Of a stretch of DNA of 64,000 nt, positions 11,743 to 23,429 are shown piece after piece. This stretch comes from Cycas panzhihuaensis (lineage: Eukaryota; Cycadophyta). The stretch spans positions 204,607,741 through 204,671,740 of the forward strand of contig CM041465.1 in assembly GCA_023213395.1 (NCBI GenBank). Reading direction: 5' to 3'. The notes under the pieces were generated by a model. It saw nothing but the letters and a program-made list of their open reading frames with translations. It ran no database searches and was not told where the DNA came from. Made by a program: the position numbers and the translations under genes. Numbering within the stretch: position 1 is the first letter of the stretch; each line of letters begins with the position of its first letter.

Positions 11743-14217
11743 CTAAGTTGTCATGTTGATTAATGTAACTGATGAAACTTGGAGACTCTTGAGTTTATGC
11801 TGCTTAAATTCCACTTAATATCCAACGTTGATTAGTACAAGACTGAAAAATGTGGATGGAATGGAGGGTTTCGCTCGCAAGTTGTCCAACCTAATAACAT
11901 GATCAACGTTGGCCAAGTTATCAATACTTTGAGGCAGAGTAAAGTACTCTTTTCGAGCCTCGCCACTTAATATTTATAATGATTAAAAGTGGGTTAAATT
12001 TGTGCTGAAATAAGTGCTTGTAGGGCTTTTCACGCTGCTGCAAACTTCATCAAACAACTTCAAAACTACAAAGTAGTTGCTTCGAATGACAATTTATGCA
12101 ACTAAGTACAGAATTTAATCTCAAAGCGAGATATCTAGTACCTATAAACAAAAAATTTTAATGCCTGAAACAAGCAAACAATGAAGCAAGTCTTCCACCA
12201 CGAACACTTAGGATTGAAAAATGATCCTTACATGCTAGAAAATTGATATCTTTATTGATTGTAGTCCCCTTTTTTGTGCTTGGAGTCAGGTTTCACTGAA
12301 ATCGGGTCAACCACGTAGGGAGCCCAGTGTGCAAAAGTGCCATAACATGATACAATTTAGGCTTAAACAAAACAAATAAAGGTGATTAAATCACCAAAAC
12401 ACTTGCAAAACTTTTTTACAAAGTTAGTGTGATTAACACACTTTAAGAAACACTCGAAAAAGATGAATTTGATCACTTTAAGCCCAAATGTAATGACCTA
12501 AGTCACCTCACAGGGACCTTAGCGTCATTAAAAACAAAAAAATCTTTATAAAAAGATTATAAAAATCAGTTAATGATAATGATTTTCACTTGAAATGCAC
12601 TTGCAAATTTTTTTATAAGGTTTAGTGTGATTAACATACTAAAAAAAGGTGAAAAAGTGCTTTTAAAGTGATAAAATATAAAACTGAAATTATAAATTTT
12701 AGGTTTATAAAGTTTCAAATAAATATTAAAGAAAGAATATACCGAGTATATTCTAAATCTTATAACTTAAAGTTTAAAAACTTTAATAAAACCTAAAATT
12801 TTTGCAAATCCTAGCGGCGGTGAATAGAGCGCAGTAATCAAATTACAACTTGATCGAATTTGACTATTTTCAATTGATTGAATCTGTGGACGCTTGAATC
12901 TGCCACGAAGATGGTATGTGCATGTAGAGAGCAGTGGATTGATTAATATAGACTGCGCACAGTCCACAGAGGTCGAACAGAAGAGCCACATAGTGCCATG
13001 GAGGAGTTGCACGTAGAGACAAATGGAGCACGCCTGTCATGCAAACACGCAACCATGGAGGAGAGACGGGCAACGAGAGCCACTCAACATAGACTGAGTC
13101 ATGCACAGGTCACTTGCTACGGACAAGAGCCGTAGGAGCAATACACGCACAGAGTACAAGAGTTGTAGAGTCGAGGGTAGAGAAGAGTCGATATAGCAGA
13201 GTGCATGAGTTGTACCATGCACCAAGTACCATGCACGTGGGTGAGCAGGAGAAGTTGTGTTGTAGAGACACGCAAGTCTATCACCCAATAATTAGACTCT
13301 TAAGGATAGTGAGTAGTTTGGGAGAGAGCTACTCACTTTACAAAAATGAACCCTAGCCACTAAAAAAGCAGAGAGTTGTCAACTTACAAAAGACGTGGCC
13401 AACAATGTTTTGACAACAATCATTAAAACTCGAGCAAAAACAGAGTTATTAAGACTCCAAAATAAGTACAACAACTCTCTCTTTTTTTTGTAAAAATTTT
13501 TAATCAATAATAAGGTGAGCTAGCCACTCTGGTTGAAGGAATATTATTACGGAATTTTTTGTGAATATATTTTTTTAATCCTTCAAAAAATGACAATGGG
13601 AGACTACTTTGACAGCCACAAAGAGAATTATCTTTATACAAAAAGAGCTCAAGAAAAAGATTAATATATACTCTCTTAAATGGCAGTAATTTTACATAAA
13701 GAGCCCTTGTGAATTTTTTAATCCTTAACAATAATAGTGGGTGATCACTTGGACAACCGCTTTTCTCCTTTGCACCCTCTTTTTTAAGGCAACAAAATGC
13801 AAAATTATAAAGATCTTGAAATAATTAGTGATTTCAAGTCTTTTTTTTGAATTTTACATACATAAAGAGCTTCAAATATTATGAATGAGGCTCACAACTT
13901 TGATATTGTAGAAGATAAATGAATATTGGCTCCCAATTACCTGCAAATCTTAATAACAAAAAGTTCCTTTTTTATTGCTCACTAGTTAGCCTCCAAAACA
14001 CAAATATGCAAAACAATTTGCATAAAATTTTTCTTTAAGAAAATTTGCAAGATTAAACTGCAAAAGTCTTTCAATAACAAAACTCAATAAAAAACCTGTC
14101 AAGAAATTGATTCTTGTTCCAATTGGATCGCCTTTGTATGGCGAAGGTTGTTACCAAGCTTGGAGTGCAACAATGCCTTGAATTTGCTCCTCAAAAGGCC
14201 ACACCTTGATACTAGAT
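11743..14217 (-). other. Leader of copia E with primer site
   Basis: About 2.5 kb lies between the 5' LTR and gag. The primer site is imperfect: the minus strand reads TAGTATCAAGGTG next to the LTR end (about 14203-14215). The leader is mostly AT-rich, but 12860-13300 is GC-richer and holds short ORFs with no recognisable domain. Two stretches (about 12370-12480 and 12590-12680) repeat the theme of a 'CACTTGCAAA...TAGTGTGATTAACA' segment. No gene can be supported. Confidence 0.7.
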
Positions 14218-14756
14218 TGAAAGTAATAGAAATGACACAGGTGCTAGGATCTATTGAGGAATAGGATAGGACATCATAACATGAAGGACAAAGCTTTAGT
14301 TTAATGGAAACATGAAGTACATGACATGGAGATAATAGGGAGGAGATTCAACTACTACTCAACCTATTATGCAAACAGAGTAGGGAGGAGAATTGATCTA
14401 CAACTCTACCTACAAGAGAAACTACAACATCATAACATTGACTACAATACATTGATACAAAACAAGAAAAGTAGGACTCCTTATAAAGGAGATTCAATGA
14501 TCAGGATCTAGACACATGTCACTAATCAAGAATACAAGACAAGTCTGCGTAGAACTTTACTTTCCACAAGGATAAGGATGGTGACAAGTGGAGCCATCCA
14601 AAGTTGGCTTTCCACTAAGCACATGTGAAAATCCACAAAGGACAAAAGACAATTTTATAATCAAACAAATGATCACTTTAGCGTAAAGGCCTAAAGTGAC
14701 AAAAATACAAATGTCCATGGTCAAGACTTAATGCTTAGGACATGAAGGTTTTAACA
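14218..14756 (-). repeat. 5' LTR of copia E
   Basis: 539 bp, minus-strand TGTTAAAACC to CTTTCA, with the primer site just to its left. It matches 7092-7631 with scattered substitutions and small indels. Confidence 0.95.
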
Positions 14757-14761
14757 CAACA

Positions 14762-15425
14762 TACATGCATGTTCCAAAAGAGAAACCCTAAAAATTTGAT
14801 GAGAAAAGTTCCAAGTGCATTCTCGTTAGGTATAGTGAAGTAACCAAAGTTTACTGGGTGTATGGGTTGAAGACTAAAAAAACACACACAGTTTATGACA
14901 TTATCTTTGAAGAAATCGACTTAAGTTCATCGTAGTTCAAGTAGGGCAAAGGAAAACAAATCAAGGAACAACCAAAATCAAGTTCTTCGAGAGAAGTCAT
15001 GCTTGAGATAGAGCCAATCAATATAATGACTCATAATTTGATGATGATGAAACATAATTTGAGGATGTTCAATTTGAAATCATTCCTCCATTGAAGAAGT
15101 TGCCCAAATGGTACTTGAAAACAATTGTTGATGCATAGTTATCTAAGATAGAAGGAAAGCAAAGTCCAAGATGAGACCTGCAGAAGGGGTCAACTATGCT
15201 CTCATGACATAGGTGCTCAATGCAAAAGAGCCTTTCACTTTTGAGGAGGCAAGTTAGGAGCAAAAATGGAAAGTTGCTATGGATGTTGAAATCCAAGTAG
15301 TGAAGAAGAAAAAATTTTGGGACTTAAGCATAATTACCAATAGGGAAACATGCAAGTAGTTGCAGATGGGTCTACAAGACAAGTTTAAATTTGATGGCTC
15401 AATTCATAAATACAAAGCCAGATTG
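14762..15425 (+). pseudogene. Copia F integrase tail and start of RT
   Basis: The F reading resumes right after the E target duplication with MHVPKEK and KFDEKSSKCI, the block that closes copia integrases. An acidic linker follows, then LKKLPKWYLKTI near 15092 and the RT start near 15255-15425 (KWKVAMDVEIQ, GSIHKYKAR). Stops such as that after LKTIVDA break it. It is cut at 15425 by element J and resumes at 20606. Confidence 0.82.
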
Positions 15426-15661
15426 TGTTAGGACATAATGTTTTATCTTACTAGGAAAAGGGGGTAATGTTGCACACCCTCATAATGTAATTCTCACCTT
15501 ATATGTGACACTTGTCATGTAGAGAAGAGTCAGTTACACATCACATTGTAACAGTCAAAAATCAATTATGTATTTATAGAGACTATATCTCCAAGTTAAT
15601 ACAAGTGATTCTTCACACTTTCAATCTTATTCTCATTCTGTCATAATTGTTCAGTTTAACA
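15426..15661 (+). repeat. 5' LTR of copia J
   Basis: 236 bp, TGTTAGGACA to GTTTAACA. By eye roughly 92% alike to the 3' copy, differing by transitions and two small indels. A TATTTATAG element near 15570 could be the TATA box. Confidence 0.95.
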
Positions 15662-15673
15662 TGGTATCAGAGC
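15662..15673 (+). other. Primer binding site of copia J
   Basis: TGGTATCAGAGC follows the LTR directly; it is the initiator methionine tRNA site typical of plant copias. About 650 bp of leader without a gene follow to 16323. Confidence 0.92.
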
Positions 15674-16323
15674 AGGTTGTCTACTTAGTTAATTAGAGAG
15701 AGAGGGTCCAAAATATTGGAAGACTTAATTTCTTTTTAAGAAAGAGTTTGAAACTTCATTTGGCAAGTTGATTTGCAGAGAATTCAACTGTACGAACTAG
15801 TGTACGGATTCGTACGGAGGTTGTATGGACAAAACTTTTTGAAGGTGGTAGAATTCCATGAAATTTGGCAAGTAAGGAGATCTCAACATGATCATCACTT
15901 TTCTTAATTGGCGTGAAGTGATCTGATCACATCTTGAGGGCGTTTCGACTTGTTTTCTGTCTGCGCGGGTTTGGAGCCTCGTCTAAGGAAATTTCAACAG
16001 ATTTTTTGACTTTTAGTGAGTAAGCTCTGTCTGAAAGTCTTCTCTACAATGATTCAAATCATTTGTGAGCAATTTCGGGGAGTTTTGAAGGATTAGTTTT
16101 GAGTTTTGAAGATTTTTTCTTGAGAAACCTAGGCGCCCTTCTCAGGCTTTCAAGCCATTTTTTGAATTTTTTAAAGACAGTTTCTGAAATATAATTTCGG
16201 ATTTTGAATCAGCATTTGATTACCTTCATTTTGAGACCACTTTCATTCTCATCCGTACAGCCGGGGTTTTGTATGAAAATCCGTACAACCGTACAGACAA
16301 CCTGTGCACTGTGGAAAAAAAAA

Positions 16324-17290
16324 ATGGCTTCTCCTCTTTTGGAACTTTCAGATTAGGACAAACTCATTGAGTTAAACTATCACATTTGGAAAATTAAGGT
16401 AAAAACTCTACTGAGAGCCAGGAACGCCTGGAAAATTGCCGTAGGCACGGAGAAAAAGCCTACTGATACTAGTACCAATCTAGCAGACTGCCTCGAAAGG
16501 GATAACTCAGGTGTAATAATCTTGAAACTCTCCATTTCAGATCCGCTCTTAGTGTATGTAGAGAAATTGAACTCTGCATCTCTCATCTGGAAATTTTTTG
16601 AAAATCTGTTTGGCCAAAAGAACAAAGCCAGGATAATAGCACTAAAGGAAGACTTGTATAAACTTCATATGGAGGAGAGTGATACGGTGACAGAATTCAT
16701 GCACAAAGTTATCACTCTTAGAAACAATCTTTTGAGTGCAGGTGACAGCATCACAGATGAGGAGCTAGTACAAATGGTAGCAAGCAAACTACCAAAGTCC
16801 TTTGATGTCACCATAAACTCCATAACAAATAATAATCAAATTGATAAAATGACACTTGATGAGTTAACAGGTCTATTATTAAGACATGAACAAAGGAATA
16901 GGCGTTACGAAAAAACATCAGAACTGGAAGAAGCCTTTGCATCCAGATTAGATCTAGGAACTTGTGGATGAAATCAAGCTCATGGAAGGGGATGCATTGC
17001 AGAAACAAGAGCTCCAACTCAAGGACGATGGCAGGATAATAGAGGTCGAGGACAGAACAAAGATACCGAGATTTGCTTCAGTTGCAGTAAGCCTGGTCAC
17101 TTTGCTAGCTCATGTAGAGCTTTCGACGTTTGCTATCGCTGCGGTCAATCAGGGCATTGTTCTTATCAATGCCCATAAAGGAGAGCTAAAATTCAGAGAG
17201 GGAAACGTCCAGTTGGTAATTACAGCAAAGAGCAGACGGAAGAGGAAGAAGAAGAAACAACCTTTATTGCAGCTTTATCAACAGGATTAA
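16324..17290 (+). pseudogene. Copia J gag with two zinc knuckles
   Basis: The ATG at 16324 opens MASPLLELSD, followed by a TAG at 16354-16356 and then an open frame to 16971. The capsid domain shows LKEDLYKLHMEE, LVQMVASKLPKSF and LLLRHEQRNRRYE. An in-frame TGA (16969-16971, an Arg codon CGA in origin by context) precedes a Gly/Arg-rich stretch and two CCHC knuckles at about 17071-17175: CFSCSKPGHFASSC and CYRCGQSGHCSYQC. All of this is one frame, which also leads into the protease. Only three stops separate it from an open gag. Role: particle formation and RNA packaging. Confidence 0.9.
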
Positions 17291-18860
17291 AAGAAGGGGA
17301 CACTTGGTACGTCGATTCAGGAGCCTCACGACACATGACCAACCGTGAAGACTGGTTTGAATTTCTCAAACCTTGCAGCCTGGATAAATCTGTTGAACTA
17401 GGTGATAAATATCCACTTAGTATAAAGGGAGTAGGTACAATTGCTATTAATTTGCAAGGAAATGTAAGAAAGATTGGCAATGTACTATTAGTTCCTGGGC
17501 TAAAAATGAATCTCTTATCTGTCTCACAACTCATCAAAAAGGGACTAAGAACTATTTTTGATGAAGATGGGTATTGTTGTATTCTGGATATGAAAAACAA
17601 TGGAGAAATCATAGCAAAGGGCATAAGATGTAATGATTTGTATCGTCTGCTGTCAGACCCTATAGTACCCAACTTGGGTATGAAAGCTTGTACTGTTATA
17701 AGTGATAATAATAAAATGTGGCATTTGAAGTATGGACATCTTCTAGTGGAAACACTAAGATTAATGAAAAAAACTAGTATGGTAAATGGATTGCCACACA
17801 TTTCATCCAATAACTTTGTCTGCAAAGGATGCCAACTTGGCAAACAACATTGACTGCCATTTAAGGAGAGCAAATGGAGAGCACAAACTAAGCTGGAGTT
17901 AATTCATACTGATCTCTGTGGACCACTCGATAAATGGTTGCGGATACTTTCTCACCTTCATTGATGATTTCACTCGGAAAACGTGGGTATACTTCCTTCA
18001 CAATAAGTCAGAAGTCTTTGAAATTTTTAAGGAATTTAAGGCAAAAGTAGAATTGGAATCTGATAACAAAATAAAGTGTATCAGATAAGATGGATGTGGT
18101 GAATATATATCCAAGGACTTTCTGAATTACTGCAGAATAAATGGGATCCGTAGACAGATTACAACTCCATACACACCCCAATCAAATGGGGTTGTTGAAA
18201 GGAAAAATCGAACGTTGATGGAAATGGCTCGCAGCATGGTCCATGGAAACCAAATTCCAAAAACATACTAGGCAGAACCAGTAAATATAGCCTGCTATTT
18301 AATAAATAGAAGTCCGACAAAGGCATTGGAAAATATTACACCTGAAGAAGCATGGACAGGTAAGAAACCTGATGTTAGCTCTCTTAAAATATTTGATAGT
18401 CAAGTTTTTGTTCATATTCCAAACAAAAGGAGATCCAAGCTTGATGCAAAAAGCATAGAATGCATCATGATTGATTGTAGTAAGAATTCAAAAGCTTACA
18501 AGTGTATTGACCCAAAGACAAATAAGATATATGTAAGCAGAGATGTTGTCTTCAATGAAATAGACAACACAGACAGTCAGACTCAGGTGAAATCATTGAA
18601 GAAGGTAGAGATAGTTCAAATCACAAGGTCGTCTCAGAAGAAGTGTTAGAAGTGACCATAGAGGAAGTACCCCTTACAGAGTCATTAGAAGAAAGCACAG
18701 AAGAAACTACATCTACAGAACAACGACTAGAAGAATCAATGAGGAAAGAGAAGAAATTACCCAAATTGATGATCAAAACAATAGAGGAAGGAGGAAATGT
18801 ACTCGAACACAAGACAAGAAGCCAAAAGCCTAATGCATTACTTAGCCAAGTTGAGCCTTA
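17281..18860 (+). pseudogene. Copia J protease and integrase
   Basis: Protease core TWYVDSGASRHMTN, with the catalytic Asp at 17314. The pre-integrase block has MNLLSVSQLIKKGL. The HHCC finger follows (MWHLKYGHL, CKGCQLGKQH), then a TGA at 17851-17853. The core has HTDLCGPL, then a frameshift near 17925 where a segment seems lost, R*DGCGEY near 18085 and NGVVERKNRT near 18190. A tryptophan codon became TAG near 18270 (TY*AEP). The tail (18326-18649) has KRRSKLDAKSIECIM and an acidic linker. The catalytic residues survive, but the frame does not. Confidence 0.88.
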
Positions 18861-18915
18861 GTCCTTTTATGAAGCCTAGGATCATCCAAGATGTAAAGAA
18901 GCCATGAATTCATAA

Positions 18916-20364
18916 ATGAATTCCATCATTAAAAATCAAAGATGGGAATTGGTGGAATTGCCTCCCAACAAGCCTGTAGTAAACTGCAAATGGGTCTACA
19001 AAATCAAAGAAAGAGCCAGGGGAAAAATAGACAAATATAAGGCGAGACTTGTTGCAAAAGGGTATACTCAAACGATCGGTGTTGATTTCGAAGAAACATT
19101 TTGTCTTGTAGCCAAAATGAACACTGTAAGAACAGTTATTGCTCTGGCAGCCTTAAACAATTGGAAAATCTTTCAGCTTGATGTAAAAAGTGCCTTCCTG
19201 AATGGTGATCTGGAAGAGGAAGTCTACATGACTCAACCAGAAGGGTATGTTAAAAAGGGGCAAGAACATCTGGTGTGCAAGCTCAAAAAGGCTTTATATG
19301 GATTGAAGCAAGCTCCTCGAGCTTGGTATACAGAACTAGATCAACACTTGTGTGAAAACGGATTTCACAAATGCAGCTCTGACTCCAGCTTATATACAAG
19401 GAAAAGAAATGGGCAATTAACAATTATTGTTGTTTATGTAGATGACATGATTCTCATAGGAAATGATGGTCAAAAACATTAAAAAAGAACTAGAGAAAAA
19501 GTTTGAAATGACAAATCTTGGGCTCCTGAACTACTATTTAGGAATAGTGACGGACCAACAACAAAATTGTGTTACCTTGTCACAAAGGAAATACATAAAG
19601 GATCTTTTGATCAAATTCTAGATGACAGACTGTAATCCATGTGCAACACCTATGGAAGAAAATTGTAACTTAGTAGCAGAAAAGGAGGAATAAGCTACAG
19701 ATACTGTCTTGTATAGGCAACTGATTGGCATATCTTGCAGCTGCCAGACCAAACATCTCATATTCAATAGGGATGGTATCCTGGTATATGCAGGAACCTA
19801 GACTGCATCATTGGAAAGCCGCCAAAAGATTATTAAGGTACCTACAAGGTACAAAGGATCTCAAATTAATTTATTCCAACGATGGAGTAGCATAATTGAT
19901 AGGTTACTGTGATTCGGATTGGGTAGGCGACAAGGAACAAAGAAAGTCTACAAGCGGATATTGCTTCTTCTTGGGATCAACAATCATTTCCTAGTGCAGT
20001 GAGAAGCAACCCACTGTGGCACTTTCATCAATCAAGGCAGTACAAGGCAGTATGTGACAACATGTGAGGCAATATGGTTGAGACAACTTCTTACTGAAGT
20101 AGAATAAAAGCAGAACTAAGCAACAATCTTATTTTGTGATAATCAAAGTGCAATAAAGCTTACCAAGAATCCTGTTCTGCATGCTAGAACAAAACATATT
20201 GAAGTACACCATCACTTCATAAGAGAGAAGGTGTACAATAAAGAAATTGAATTGGAATATTGTCCCTCGTTAGAACAAATTGTAGATCTCATGACAAAAC
20301 CTCTTGGGAAAGAGAGGTTTCAAAATCTAAGAAATAAAATTAGACTGAAAGAGATAAAACATTG
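18916..20364 (+). pseudogene. Copia J reverse transcriptase and RNase H
   Basis: A 188-codon open stretch (18916-19482) carries the RT: CKWVYKIKERARG, ARLVAKGYTQ, FQLDVKSAFLNGDL and VVYVDDMILIGND, the intact catalytic box, near 19432-19470. After a stop at 19480 the reading goes on in other frames with the connection domain (LYRQLIG near 19715) and RNase H (DSDWVGDKEQRKST near 19913; ARTKHIEVHHHFIREKV near 20184), ending in DLMTKPLGKERF near 20320. Frameshifts near 19480 and 19730 and several stops disable it. Confidence 0.88.
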
Positions 20365-20370
20365 AGAGGG
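20357..20370 (+). other. Polypurine tract of copia J
   Basis: The purine-rich ATTGAGAGGG directly abuts the TG of the 3' LTR, as required for plus-strand priming. Confidence 0.75.
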
Positions 20371-20600
20371 TGTTAGGACATAATGTTTTATCTTACTAGG
20401 AAAAGGGGGTAATGTTGCATACCCAACATAATGTAACTCTCACCTTATGTTGTGACACTTGTCATGTACAGAAGAGTCAGTTACACATCACATTGTAACG
20501 GTAAAAAATCAGTTATGTATTTATAGAGACAATGTCTCCAAGCTAATACAAGTGATTCTTCAATCTTATTCTCATTCTGTCAGAATTGTTTAGTTTAACA
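20371..20600 (+). repeat. 3' LTR of copia J
   Basis: 230 bp, TGTTAGGACA to GTTTAACA, followed by the target duplication GATTG. Confidence 0.95.
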
Positions 20601-20605
20601 GATTG

Positions 20606-21196
20606 GTGGCTAAAGGCTTTAAACATAAGGGAGGGGTTGACTATTAGGAGACATTTGCTCCAATAGCACAAATGATGACCGTTGTGATCATATTGGTAGC
20701 GGTTGCACAATTCAAATGGTAACTACACTAGCTTGATATGAAGAGTGCTTTCGTTAATGGAGATTTAATAGAAGAGGTCTATATGGAGCAAATGTTGAGG
20801 TATGTGGAGATATGTAAGGAACATCTAGCATGTCACTTGAAGAAATCTTTGTATGGCTTGAAGCAGGCTCATAGAGCTTGGCATTCCAAGATCAATGATT
20901 ACTTTTGAAAAAATGGGTTTGAAAGTTTGCTAGTTGAATTGAAATTTGTATATAAAAGTTCAAGATGGAAGGTTTGTTGCCTTTGGTGTTCTATATGTTG
21001 ATGATTGGGTCATAACAAGTAATGATACCTCCATGGTTTAAGACCTAAAAGAAGATTTGGAGAACAATTTTGAGATGATAGATCTTGGACTACTTCATTA
21101 CCTTCTTGGAGTAGAAGTTTGGCAATGGCCTTGCAGGATATTTGTTTTGCAAGCTAAGTACACTTGGAAAATTTTGAAAAATTTTAGAATGGAGGA
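20606..21196 (+). pseudogene. Copia F reverse transcriptase, middle part
   Basis: The F reading resumes after J with VAKGFKHKGGVDY, then MKSAFVNGDLIEEVYME, CHLKKSLYGLKQAHRAW and the catalytic box VLYVDDWVITSND near 20985-21025, which is intact. The end, WKILKNFRMED, runs into the K insertion at 21196 and continues at 31785. Stops at several tryptophan codons (for instance near 20720) break it. Confidence 0.85.
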
Positions 21197-22023
21197 TGTT
21201 GGGACATAAGTTGACACGCTGGGCTATGAGGAAGACCAAAAATAGGCTGTGTAACCTTGGATGTGTAGGTACAGACCGTAGGAGGTACGCATGAGGCAGA
21301 AAAGAGGAAAAAATAGCATTCTGGGTACGTATGATAGGTGCGTACCTAAGAAGCTATGCAACACAAGATATCGTACCTCCGATGCAGCGAGCAAGCGAGA
21401 GAATGCACGGCAGGACTAGACAGAAGGATACCTGAGATGACGTCAGACGTACGTACATATGTACAAATGGTTAGAGACAACAATTAAGGAAGTTAACTAA
21501 GGGTTAACAAAAGGGTACGCTTGTAACTTGAAAGGTACGGTTATGACAGGGAGTCATAACCCTTCAGCCAAAAGACACCAAGGAGGTGTATTTAAGAGAC
21601 TTTACAAGGACCATTTGGCTAGGGTGAGAGCCAAGTATTGAGACATGCAATGGTACGGAAGCCAACAACCCAAAGCAGTGTATAATGGTGTGTACCGTCT
21701 AGGTACGCATATGACAATGACAATGTATGTGACTGGAATGCACAGGGAATACATTCTAGCACCTTGTGTACAAAGACTTATTGCTTAATAAAAAGAAGAG
21801 TTGCGTGGAAATTGTGGATTCTCTGTGTTTATGAAGATTGAATGTTGAATATGTGTTGATTCCTGTATTGTTGTGTGCCACTGTGATATAATTATGTAGA
21901 ATTATTAATAAATTTATGTGATCTATGTGGATGATTATGTTGACTGTATCCTAGACTAGACTACCTGTGTTACCTTGACAAGTGCACCCTTCCCACAAAT
22001 GCAGTGGGAAATCAAAATCAATA
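21197..22023 (+). repeat. 5' LTR of gypsy K
   Basis: 827 bp beginning TGTTGGGACATAAG and ending CAATA (CAACA in the 3' copy). It is rich in GTAC/GTACG motifs and has a TATTTAAGAG box near 21588. The pair differ by small indels, for instance an AGTACGTATGACAG stretch present only in the 3' copy. Confidence 0.93.
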
Positions 22024-22043
22024 TTGGTTCCGTTGCTTACGTC
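22024..22043 (+). other. Probable primer binding site of gypsy K
   Basis: Directly after the LTR stands TTGGTTCCGTTGCTTACG; G has TTGGTTCCGGTGCCTACG at the same place. It is not the methionine type of the copias. It could be a diverged TGGCGCCGTTGCC-like site, but the priming tRNA cannot be named from sequence alone. Confidence 0.55.
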
Positions 22044-22163
22044 CACTGAGGAGGGACTAAGGCCAGGAGTTTCATAAGGGGGAATGATTAAAGGACAGAG
22101 GACCGTGGCTATCATCGTGATGGCAGGCTATAACTAAGCCTCCAACAGCCAGGGGACCTTTCA

Positions 22164-23420
22164 ATGCCACCTAAGAGGCCTTCGAAGGCGGAAGAGCCAA
22201 AAAAGGATACTTCACCTAAGGGGAAAGAAACAAGTAGACAGAGAGCATTACGATGGTCAAAAGAGTCAAAATTGAGAAGGGCAAGAAGACTAAGTTCGTA
22301 GAATAACGAGACTAAGGGACAATCCATTGAAGAATCTGAGGCAAGTGGAGCCTAGACACCTCAAGAGCAAAGAAAGGAAAACAATGGCGAACAAATGGTA
22401 TTAACACCAGCCCCGATTAAGGATGACGTGTTTAGCCCGGAATATGAAGAAAAACCAAAGGTGGATAAGGAACATAAAGACACTCTAAGGAAGGAGGAGA
22501 GTACACCTGTGGAAGGCACCCCGAAGGACCTAAGTGACAACGAGAAGAAGGTCCCTCGGCGTATTGGGAAAACAAGTTAACAAGGCAGCTTTTTGAGGAT
22601 TCATCAAACAGAGGGTCTGATCAATCATACATAATAGTTACACCATTGACAGTACAAGTGCCAGGTGTGCCAGAACCTATACACCTAAAGACACCATTTC
22701 AAAATCCATTATTTGGGAAGGATAATATTGTAGCAAGCACTCCAAACACACCTCCAAAAGAGAAGGGTGAAGAGGAAGAGATAGAATCCCTTGAGGAGGA
22801 ACAAGGAGAAGAATCACCGCTGAGTGGAACGCCAGTACAATCACTCAAGATGGATGACTACAAAGATTTTGGGAAGTTGATCTTTAATGACACCTCAGAT
22901 GCAGCCAAGCATCCATATTTGTTCCATAATTTGATCGATGTAAAGAAAATCACAGATGAAGATGAAATAAAAGCCGGATTTGCTTGTACATTGAGAGGAG
23001 TACCATTGGCATGGTACAAGGAGTTAAGTAAGAAAGATTCATGGGCCAAGATAAAGAAATCTTTTGAGGAAAGGTTTTAGAAATTCCGAAGCAATGAAGC
23101 AGTGGAAATTGCTTTAAGGGAAATCAAACAAAGACCAGGAGAATCGATATTGACCTATATCAGCCGAATGAAAATCATTGCTGCTAACATGATCAATGAG
23201 ATAGTGACAGATCATAACATGAAAAATTATTTTGTTAGGGGACTAAATGAAAAGCTGAGATCTATGATGCATGCACATCCACTGAAGTCCTTCAAAAATG
23301 CCCAGGATTTGGCATTAGATTTTGAAGCAGAAATGGATACTCAAGTTGAAGGACATGATCCCCTCCTATTAAGGTTACAAGAGGAGATAAGGGAAATGAA
23401 GCAGAACCAACATAACTGAC
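22164..23420 (+). pseudogene. Gypsy K gag, first Gag domain
   Basis: The ATG at 22164 (MPPKRPSKAEEP) matches the start in element G at 44098. A basic then acidic N-terminal region follows; a frameshift lies between about 22580 and 22646. The retrotransposon Gag domain is at about 22850-23250: DDYKDFGKLIF, GFACTLRGVPLAWYKEL, IKKSFEERF, IKQRPGESILTYISRMK. A TAG after EERF (about 23078) replaces a Gln codon and a TGA follows KQNQHN (about 23417), where G still has Arg. An Asp/Glu-rich coiled-coil-like stretch closes it. Role: particle assembly. Confidence 0.88.
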
Positions 23421-23429
23421 CCTTCTGTT

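Larger units (their letters stand above)
7092..14756 (-). mobile_element. Ty1/copia element E, complete but disabled
   Basis: A minus-strand copia of 7665 bp with both LTRs, primer site, 2.4-kb leader, gag, protease, integrase, RT, RNase H and polypurine tract. Flanking bases are TAACA (7087-7091) and CAACA (14757-14761), a 4/5 target duplication. Its insertion splits the integrase of element F. Gag, knuckle and protease lie in one frame broken by only a few stops, so the element is moderately young. It resembles B in Gag sequence and in having a long leader, so the two are probably of one lineage. Confidence 0.95.
15426..20600 (+). mobile_element. Ty1/copia element J, complete but disabled
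   Basis: A 5175-bp copia with short LTRs, a perfect primer site, gag-pol mostly in one frame, polypurine tract and a perfect target duplication GATTG (15421-15425 and 20601-20605). It lies inside the RT of element F, whose reading continues across it. Length and order are standard for a plant copia. Stops and a few frameshifts inactivate it, but the protease DSGA and RT YVDD boxes are intact. Confidence 0.96.

Noticed and set aside
13037-13288. Minus-strand ORFs in the copia E leader (MGDRLACLYNTTSP and others)
   Set aside because: Short, no homology pattern recognised; kept only as a GC-rich leader segment.
16380-16625. Minus-strand ORF inside copia J gag
   Set aside because: It overlaps the convincing Gag frame on the plus strand and has no motif of its own.
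17220-17873. 217-codon minus-strand ORF, long enough to look like a gene
   Set aside because: It is antisense to the copia J knuckle, protease and pre-integrase region, whose plus-strand motifs explain the sequence; it has no domain.
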